NCBI GenBank assembly: GCA_023150215.1
Contig: JAKLLJ010000065.1
Location: 1-12,719 of the forward strand
Source of the DNA: Thauera sp.
GTDB lineage: Bacteria > Pseudomonadota > Gammaproteobacteria > Burkholderiales > Rhodocyclaceae
Length of the DNA: 12,719 bases
Direction of reading: 5' to 3'
The position numbers and the translations under genes are program-made. The notes under the pieces were generated by a model. That model saw nothing but the letters and a program-made list of their open reading frames with translations, was not told the DNA's origin and searched no databases. Of this stretch, positions 8,224 through 12,719 are shown one piece after another. The stretch's first letter is position 1. The number at the start of each line of letters is the position of its first letter.

Positions 8224-9966
8224 ATGACCGGAATCAACGCACTTTTCCTGCTCACCGGCCTGCTGCTCTTCATCAGCGTGCTCGCCAGCACCATCTCGGC
8301 CCGGCTCGGCCTGCCGCTGCTGCTGCTTTTTCTCGGCGTCGGCATGCTGGCAGGTGAGGATGGGCCCGGCGGCATCGTCTTCGAGGATTTTTTCATCGCC
8401 TCGCTGATTGGCCAGGCCGCGCTGTCGGTGATTCTGCTCGATGGCGGCCTGCGCACCCGGGTGAGCAGCTTCCGCGTCGCCCTCAAGCCCGCGGCGGTGC
8501 TGGCGAGCTGGGGGGTGGTGGGTACCGCCGGCCTGCTCGGCATCTTCGCCACCTGGCTGCTCGATGTGGATTGGCGGCTGGGCATGCTGCTGGCAGCCAT
8601 CGTCGGCTCGACCGATGCGGCTGCGGTGTTCGCGCTGCTGCGCAATAGCGGCGTGCGCCTGAACGAGCGCGTACAGGCGACGCTGGAGATCGAATCGGGT
8701 GCCAACGATCCGATGGCGATCCTGCTCGTCACCGCGCTGGTCGGCATGCTGCTCGAGCCCGAGACCGCCACCGCTGGTGGATTCGCCTGGATGCTGGCGA
8801 GCCAACTCGGCCTCGGTGCCGTGCTCGGGCTGGGCGGAGGCTGGGTGCTGTCGCGGCTGATGGCGCGGCTGTCGCTGCCCGATGGCTTGTATGCGCTGCT
8901 GATCCTGTCCGGCGGCACGCTGGTGTTCGCCGCCACCAACCTGATGAACGGCAGTGGTTTTCTCGCCGTGTACCTCGCCGGCGTGGTCGTCGGCAACCGG
9001 CGCAGCCACGCCACCGAGCACGTGCTGCGGGTGATGGATGGCCTGGCCTGGCTGGCGCAGGCCGGCATGTTCGTGGTGCTCGGCCTGCTGGTGACGCCCT
9101 CGCAGATGCTCGATTACGCCCCCCAGGCGCTGGCGATGGCGGTGTTCCTGATGTTGGTGGCGCGCCCGCTGGCGGTGCTGATCGGCCTGGCGCCCTTCCG
9201 CTACGCGCGCAACGAACTTGCCTATGTGAGCTGGGTCGGGCTGCGCGGTGCGGTGCCGGTCGTGCTGGCGATCGTGCCGGTGGTGATGGGTGTGCCCGAT
9301 TCGCAGTTGCTGTTCAACGTCGCTTTTGCCGTCGTGCTGTTGTCGCTGCTGGTGCAGGGGGCGACCGTGCCGATGGCGGCGCGCTGGCTCAAGGTCGAGG
9401 TGCCGCCGCGCGACGAGCCACGTGACAAGCGCGAGGTCTGGGTGGGCGACGAGGCCTCGGTCGACCTGCTCGAGTATTGCGTGATCGCCGGCTCGCGTGC
9501 CGAAGGCCGCCATCCGGATGATCTTGCCGGGGATTTCCCGGGCCGTGATGTGCGCTGCGTGGCCTTGGTGCGAAGCGGACGCCTGCAGCGCCTGAGCGCT
9601 GACACACGCCTGATCCCGGGTGATGCGGTGTGGATGATCGCGCCTGACGAAATCGCCGACAGCCTCGCGCGCACTTTCGCCGGCAGCGGCGGCGAACTCA
9701 TCGCCAACGCCAGCTTCTTCGGCGAATTCGTGGTCGATCCCGACAGCGGCGCCAGCGATCTTGCCGACGCCTACGGTCTGCTTATCGACGACGGCGAGCG
9801 CGCGATGACGATGAGCACCCTGCTGCGCGCGCGCCTCGGCAGGCCGGCGGTGGTTGGCGACCGGGTGGAGATCGGCGCCTTCGTGCTGACCGTGCGCGAG
9901 ATGGGCGACAAGGGTCGCATCACCGCGGTCGGCCTCAAGTGCCCGCCTTTTGGCGGGCTGCGCTGA
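8224..9966 (+). CDS. nhaP2: CPA1-family cation/proton antiporter, NhaP2/CvrA type
   Basis: Inner-membrane antiporter exchanging K+ (or Na+) for protons, used in volume and pH control. At 580 residues it matches E. coli CvrA/NhaP2 (about 578). The membrane part (about 1-388) has a dozen or so hydrophobic helices and the family's ion-binding motifs: GSTDAAAVFALLR (about 128-140, T130-D131), ESGANDPMAI (about 157-166, N161-D162) and WVGLRGAVPVVLAI (about 337-350, R341). The cytoplasmic tail carries a TrkA-C/RCK-C-like domain (about 410-480, ending in LIPGDAVWMIAP) and a CorC-like C-terminal domain (about 495-575), as in NhaP2. The ATG at 8224 fits the family N-terminus; a GTG at 8173 would add 17 arginine-rich residues of no family appearance. 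No strong Shine-Dalgarno is visible. It stands alone between the signalling pair and folD. Substrate choice between K+ and Na+ is not decidable here. Confidence 0.92.
   Translation: MTGINALFLLTGLLLFISVLASTISARLGLPLLLLFLGVGMLAGEDGPGGIVFEDFFIASLIGQAALSVILLDGGLRTRVSSFRVALKPAAVLASWGVVGTAGLLGIFATWLLDVDWRLGMLLAAIVGSTDAAAVFALLRNSGVRLNERVQATLEIESGANDPMAILLVTALVGMLLEPETATAGGFAWMLASQLGLGAVLGLGGGWVLSRLMARLSLPDGLYALLILSGGTLVFAATNLMNGSGFLAVYLAGVVVGNRRSHATEHVLRVMDGLAWLAQAGMFVVLGLLVTPSQMLDYAPQALAMAVFLMLVARPLAVLIGLAPFRYARNELAYVSWVGLRGAVPVVLAIVPVVMGVPDSQLLFNVAFAVVLLSLLVQGATVPMAARWLKVEVPPRDEPRDKREVWVGDEASVDLLEYCVIAGSRAEGRHPDDLAGDFPGRDVRCVALVRSGRLQRLSADTRLIPGDAVWMIAPDEIADSLARTFAGSGGELIANASFFGEFVVDPDSGASDLADAYGLLIDDGERAMTMSTLLRARLGRPAVVGDRVEIGAFVLTVREMGDKGRITAVGLKCPPFGGLR
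9941..9958 (+). terminator. Stem-loop inside the last codons of nhaP2
   Basis: Perfect inverted repeat GCCCGCC-TTTT-GGCGGGC (7 bp stem, T4 loop), ending a few bases before the nhaP2 stop and encoding the terminal CPPFGG residues. No U-tract follows. It may protect the 3' end of the mRNA or act as a weak terminator. Confidence 0.4.
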
Positions 9967-9980
9967 ACGGCAAGGCGTAA

Positions 9981-9993
9981 GGCGGTGACCGCC
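9981..9993. promoter_or_regulatory. Short palindrome upstream of the folD promoter
   Basis: GGCGGTGACCGCC is a near-perfect dyad (GGCGG-TGA-CCGCC) located just where a -35 element for the TAAAAT at 10003 would be expected. It could be an operator, or a second hairpin after nhaP2. Function not shown. Confidence 0.25.
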
Positions 9994-10002
9994 GCGATGC
10001 TG

Positions 10003-10008
10003 TAAAAT
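10003..10008 (+). promoter_or_regulatory. Candidate -10 element of folD
   Basis: TAAAAT in the context GCTGTAAAATCCGCG, one mismatch to TATAAT, followed by a C/T-rich stretch, with the folD ATG 26 bp further on. No recognisable -35 hexamer lies 16-18 bp upstream. A very short leader would result. The 68 bp gap holds no gene. Confidence 0.45.
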
Positions 10009-10034
10009 CCGCGCTTTTTTCGGGGGCTTGAAGG

Positions 10035-10910
10035 ATGACTGCTCGCATCATCGACGGCAATGTGCTCTCTGCGCGGGTGCGTGGCGAAATCGCAGAACGC
10101 GCCGCTGTGCTGACGGCGCGCGGCGTGCAGCCCTGTCTGGCGGTCATCCTGGTCGGCGCTGATCCGGCCTCGGCGGTCTATGTGCGCAACAAGGTTGCCG
10201 GCTGCGAGAAGGCCGGCATGCGCTCGCTGCGCTTCGACTATCCCCATGACGCCAGCCAGGAAGAGGTCATGGCCAGGCTCGCCGAGCTCAACGCCGATCC
10301 TGCGGTGCACGGCATCCTGGTGCAGTTGCCGCTGCCCAGGCACCTCGACGAGACTGCGGTGCTCGAAGCGATCGACCTGAAGAAGGACGTCGACGGTTTC
10401 CACGCCGAGAACGTCGGCCGCCTGTCGCAGGGCCGCGAGGCCTTCATCCCCTGCACTCCGCATGGCGTGATGAAGATGCTCGAGACCGCCGGCGTGCCGG
10501 TGCAGGGCGCCGAGGCGGTGGTGATCGGACGCTCGAACATCGTCGGCAAGCCGATGGCGACGCTGCTGACCAACGCCGGCGCCACCGTCACCGTGTGCCA
10601 CTCCAAGACGAAGGATCTCGCCTTCCACACCCGCCGTGCCGATATCCTGGTCGCAGCCATCGGCAAGCCGCGCTTCGTCACTGGCGACATGATCAAGCCG
10701 GGCGCCACCGTGATCGACGTCGGCATCAACCGCCTGCAGGACGGCCCCGACGCCGGCAAGCTGTGCGGCGACGTGGATTTCGAGTCCGCCAAGGCCGTCG
10801 CCGGTGCGATCACCCCGGTGCCGGGCGGCGTGGGGCCGATGACGATCACCATGCTGCTCGAGAACACCGTGATTTCCGCCGAACGCGCCGCACGCGCCGC
10901 CGGCAAGTAA
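10035..10910 (+). CDS. folD: Bifunctional methylenetetrahydrofolate dehydrogenase / methenyltetrahydrofolate cyclohydrolase
   Basis: Cytoplasmic NADP-dependent enzyme that interconverts 5,10-methylene-THF, 5,10-methenyl-THF and 10-formyl-THF, supplying formyl groups for purine and fMet-tRNA synthesis. At 291 residues it has the usual FolD length. Key features: YVRNK with Y49 and catalytic K53; VQLPLP (about 96-101); KDVDGFH with D120; PCTPHGVM (about 139-146); nucleotide-binding GRSNIVGKP (about 165-173); and TPVPGGVGPMT near the C-terminus. The start ATG is preceded by GAAGG directly and by GGGGG a little further up. It is followed, after a 67 bp gap with a hairpin, by purE, which uses the same purine pathway. 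Confidence 0.97.
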   Translation: MTARIIDGNVLSARVRGEIAERAAVLTARGVQPCLAVILVGADPASAVYVRNKVAGCEKAGMRSLRFDYPHDASQEEVMARLAELNADPAVHGILVQLPLPRHLDETAVLEAIDLKKDVDGFHAENVGRLSQGREAFIPCTPHGVMKMLETAGVPVQGAEAVVIGRSNIVGKPMATLLTNAGATVTVCHSKTKDLAFHTRRADILVAAIGKPRFVTGDMIKPGATVIDVGINRLQDGPDAGKLCGDVDFESAKAVAGAITPVPGGVGPMTITMLLENTVISAERAARAAGK

Positions 10911-10922
10911 GAGGCAGGCTGC

Positions 10923-10944
10923 GCGGGCCGGGCTTGCGGCCCGC
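10923..10944 (+). terminator. Stem-loop between folD and purE
   Basis: Perfect inverted repeat GCGGGCCG-GGCTTG-CGGCCCGC (8 bp stem, 6 base loop) starting 12 bases after the folD stop. It is followed by CCCCTTG rather than a T-run, so it is either a weak terminator or an intercistronic stability hairpin. It leaves open whether purEK is transcribed with folD. Confidence 0.45.
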
Positions 10945-10977
10945 CCCCTTGCCCGACCGATCTTTCAGGACTGCGAG

Positions 10978-11469
10978 ATGAGCGAAACCAAACCCGTCGT
11001 CGGCATCATCATGGGCTCCAACTCGGACTGGCCTACGATGAAGGCCGCCGCGAAGATGCTGGAAGACTTCGGCGTGGCCTTCGAGGCCAAGGTGGTCTCC
11101 GCCCACCGCACCCCCGACCTGATGTTCGAGTACGCCGAGGCGGCGCGCGGTCGCGGGCTCAAGGCGATCATCGCGGGCGCCGGCGGTGCGGCCCACCTGC
11201 CGGGCATGGTCGCGGCCAAGACCACGCTGCCGGTGCTGGGCGTGCCGGTGCAGTCGAAGGCGCTGTCGGGGCAGGATTCGCTGCTCTCCATCGTGCAGAT
11301 GCCCAAGGGCATCCCGGTCGCCACCTTCGCCATCGGCGAGGCGGGCGCGGCCAACGCCGGCCTCTTCGCGGTGGCGCTACTTGCGATCGAGGACGCCGCG
11401 CTGGCGCAAAAGCTTGCCGACTTCCGTGCCCGCCAGACCCAGGCGGTGCTCGACATGACCCTGGATTGA
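10978..11469 (+). CDS. purE: N5-carboxyaminoimidazole ribonucleotide mutase (PurE class I)
   Basis: Converts N5-CAIR, made by PurK, to CAIR in de novo purine synthesis; normally a cytoplasmic octamer. At 163 residues it is typical of class I PurE. Motifs: GSNSDWPTM (about 13-21, phosphate and ribose binding), SAHRTPD with catalytic H43 (about 41-47), AGAGGAAHLPGM (about 66-77) and GVPVQSKALSGQDSLLSIVQMP (about 88-109, given here as the conserved active-site loop). The start is supported by AGGA at 10967-10970, seven bases before the ATG. purK follows after 10 bp, so the two form an operon. The presence of PurK together with this class of PurE fits the bacterial two-step route. Confidence 0.97.
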   Translation: MSETKPVVGIIMGSNSDWPTMKAAAKMLEDFGVAFEAKVVSAHRTPDLMFEYAEAARGRGLKAIIAGAGGAAHLPGMVAAKTTLPVLGVPVQSKALSGQDSLLSIVQMPKGIPVATFAIGEAGAANAGLFAVALLAIEDAALAQKLADFRARQTQAVLDMTLD

Positions 11470-11479
11470 GCGTCGCATC

Positions 11480-12649
11480 ATGATTCTCCCGCCTGCCACA
11501 CTCGGCATGCTCGGTGGCGGCCAGCTCGGCCGCTTTTTCGTTTCGGCCGCGCACGAGATGGGCTACAAGGTCTGGGTGCTCGACCCCGACCCGCACAGCC
11601 CCGCCGGCCTCATCGCCGACCGCCACTTGGTCGCCGCCTACGACGACTACGTGGCACTCGACACGCTGGGCAACGAATGCGCCGCGGTGACCACCGAGTT
11701 CGAGAACGTCCCCGCCGACACGCTCGACTACCTGACCAAGTTCATTCCGGTGCATCCGGCGGCGAGCGCGGTCGCGGTGTGCCAGAACCGCATCGCCGAG
11801 AAGACCTTCCTCGCCGACCACGGCCTGCCGCACGGCCCGTTCGCGGTCATCCGCAGCGAGGACGACGTGCGCGCCGCCAACGCCGGCCTGTTCCCGGCCA
11901 TCCTCAAGGTCGCTCGCTTCGGCTACGACGGCAAGGGACAAGCCCGCGTTGCCGACCGCGACGAGGCGCTCGCCGCCTTCCTGCACTTCAAGGGCGAGCC
12001 CTGCGTGCTGGAGAAGATGCTGGCGCTGGATTTTGAAGTGTCGGTGGTGCTGGCGCGCGACGAGGCGGGCACAGTCCGCGCCTTCCCGACCGGCGAGAAC
12101 CGCCACCGCAACGGCATCCTGGATGTGACCATCGCGCCGGCGCGCGCGTCGGCCTGCCTGCGCGACAACGCACAGGCGATCGCCGAGCGCATCGCCGACA
12201 AGCTCGGCTACGTCGGCACGCTGGGGGTGGAGTTCTTCGTCTGCGGCGGCGAACTGGTGGTCAACGAGATGGCGCCGCGCCCGCACAACAGCGGCCACCA
12301 CACCATCGACGCCTGCGATGCCAGCCAGTACGAGCAGCAGGTGAGGGCGGTATGCGGCCTGGCGCTGGCCACACCGCGCCAGCACTCGGCAGCGGTGATG
12401 GTCAATCTGCTCGGCGAGCTGTGGTACGAGGACGGCAAGGGCGAGGCCGGGAAGAACCACGGCACCTACCGCGAGCCCGACTGGTCGCTGCTGCACGCGG
12501 TGCCCGGTCTGCGCCTGCACCTGTACGGCAAGCACCACGCCCGCCCGGGGCGCAAGATGGGCCACTTCGTGGTCACCGGCGACGATGCCGAGACCGTGCT
12601 CGAGCGCGCGCTCGCCGCGCGTGCCGCGATCGGCATCCACGACGAGTGA
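11480..12649 (+). CDS. purK: N5-carboxyaminoimidazole ribonucleotide synthase (ATP-grasp)
   Basis: ATP- and bicarbonate-dependent carboxylation of AIR to N5-CAIR, the substrate of PurE encoded just upstream. The 389 residues are somewhat longer than E. coli PurK (about 355), as often in betaproteobacteria. Visible: N-terminal GMLGGGQLGR (about 9-18), TTEFENVP (about 71-78), ATP-grasp segment ILKVARFGYDGKGQ (about 141-154), VLEKML (about 176-181), and the metal/substrate loop VNEMAPRPHNSGHHTIDAC (about 261-279). A C-terminal PurK-specific domain with MVNLLGELW (about 307-315) follows. The ATG lies 10 bp after the purE stop and has only a weak ribosome site, so translation may depend on purE. 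Confidence 0.97.
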   Translation: MILPPATLGMLGGGQLGRFFVSAAHEMGYKVWVLDPDPHSPAGLIADRHLVAAYDDYVALDTLGNECAAVTTEFENVPADTLDYLTKFIPVHPAASAVAVCQNRIAEKTFLADHGLPHGPFAVIRSEDDVRAANAGLFPAILKVARFGYDGKGQARVADRDEALAAFLHFKGEPCVLEKMLALDFEVSVVLARDEAGTVRAFPTGENRHRNGILDVTIAPARASACLRDNAQAIAERIADKLGYVGTLGVEFFVCGGELVVNEMAPRPHNSGHHTIDACDASQYEQQVRAVCGLALATPRQHSAAVMVNLLGELWYEDGKGEAGKNHGTYREPDWSLLHAVPGLRLHLYGKHHARPGRKMGHFVVTGDDAETVLERALAARAAIGIHDE

Positions 12650-12659
12650 GCACGGGCCG

Positions 12660-12719
12660 ATGAGCAATCCCGCGGCCAGGCCGCGCGGCCGCATCGAGGC
12701 GCCCACCACTGCAGCGATC
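12660..12719 (+). CDS. Start of a further gene, possibly threonylcarbamoyl-AMP synthase (Sua5/YrdC)
   Basis: An ATG lies 10 bp after the purK stop and opens a frame of 20 codons (MSNPAARPRGRIEAPTTAAI) that stays open to the window edge. Spacing like that between purE and purK suggests the same operon. The sequence seen has no diagnostic motif. The Sua5 guess rests on my recollection that such a gene follows purEK in related Rhodocyclales and on the variable N-terminus usual before the GGLVAFPTETVYGLG motif, which would lie outside the window. Confidence 0.4.
   Translation, partial: MSNPAARPRGRIEAPTTAAI

Noticed and set aside
7435..9513. 692-codon open frame on the minus strand opposite the response regulator and nhaP2
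   Set aside because: It spans two unrelated plus-strand genes and is rich in Gln, His, Arg and Ala repeats, typical of a GC-rich shadow frame.

Overview
The window is a GC-rich, densely packed chromosomal segment with ordinary bacterial metabolic genes. It most resembles a betaproteobacterium of the Rhodocyclales (Thauera / Azoarcus / Aromatoleum type). The reasons are: a homodimeric-type AceE of about 893 residues followed at once by an AceF with more than one lipoyl domain; a PAS sensor kinase / FixJ-type regulator pair beside the pyruvate dehydrogenase genes; and the order folD, purE, purK and then a probable Sua5-like start. The taxon is inferred from gene order and protein flavour, not from a search.

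Layout. On the minus strand, from 3164 down to the left edge, lies an aceE-aceF operon. aceF is cut by the window edge inside its second lipoyl domain. A sigma70-like promoter candidate sits about 105 bp upstream of the aceE start. Still on the minus strand, 3348-4598 encodes a secreted, branched-chain-amino-acid-type (Peripla_BP_6) solute-binding protein with no permease or ATPase gene next to it. It diverges, across a 180 bp intergenic region holding a CTGC-N3-GCAG palindrome, from a plus-strand two-component system. That system consists of a membrane histidine kinase (periplasmic sensor region plus three PAS domains, 4779-7484) and an overlapping FixJ/NarL-type response regulator with a TTG start (7459-8097).

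Further right on the plus strand are a CPA1 cation/proton antiporter of the NhaP2/CvrA type (8224-9966), folD (10035-10910), purE (10978-11469), purK (11480-12649), and the first 20 codons of another gene (12660 to the edge).

How they work together. AceE and AceF are two of the three pyruvate dehydrogenase subunits and feed acetyl-CoA into the cycle. FolD makes 10-formyl-tetrahydrofolate, a one-carbon donor for purine synthesis, and PurK/PurE carry out the AIR-to-CAIR step, so the right side is a one-carbon/purine block. The middle is a signalling block. My main hypothesis is that the solitary binding protein is a periplasmic ligand-presenting partner of the divergent kinase, and that the pair senses a carboxylate or amino acid relevant to the adjacent pyruvate dehydrogenase operon. 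This is inference from gene arrangement only.

I see no tRNA, rRNA, insertion sequence, prophage or CRISPR array. Most of the window is conserved core metabolism. Very long open frames antisense to aceE, the kinase and the antiporter are GC-rich shadows.
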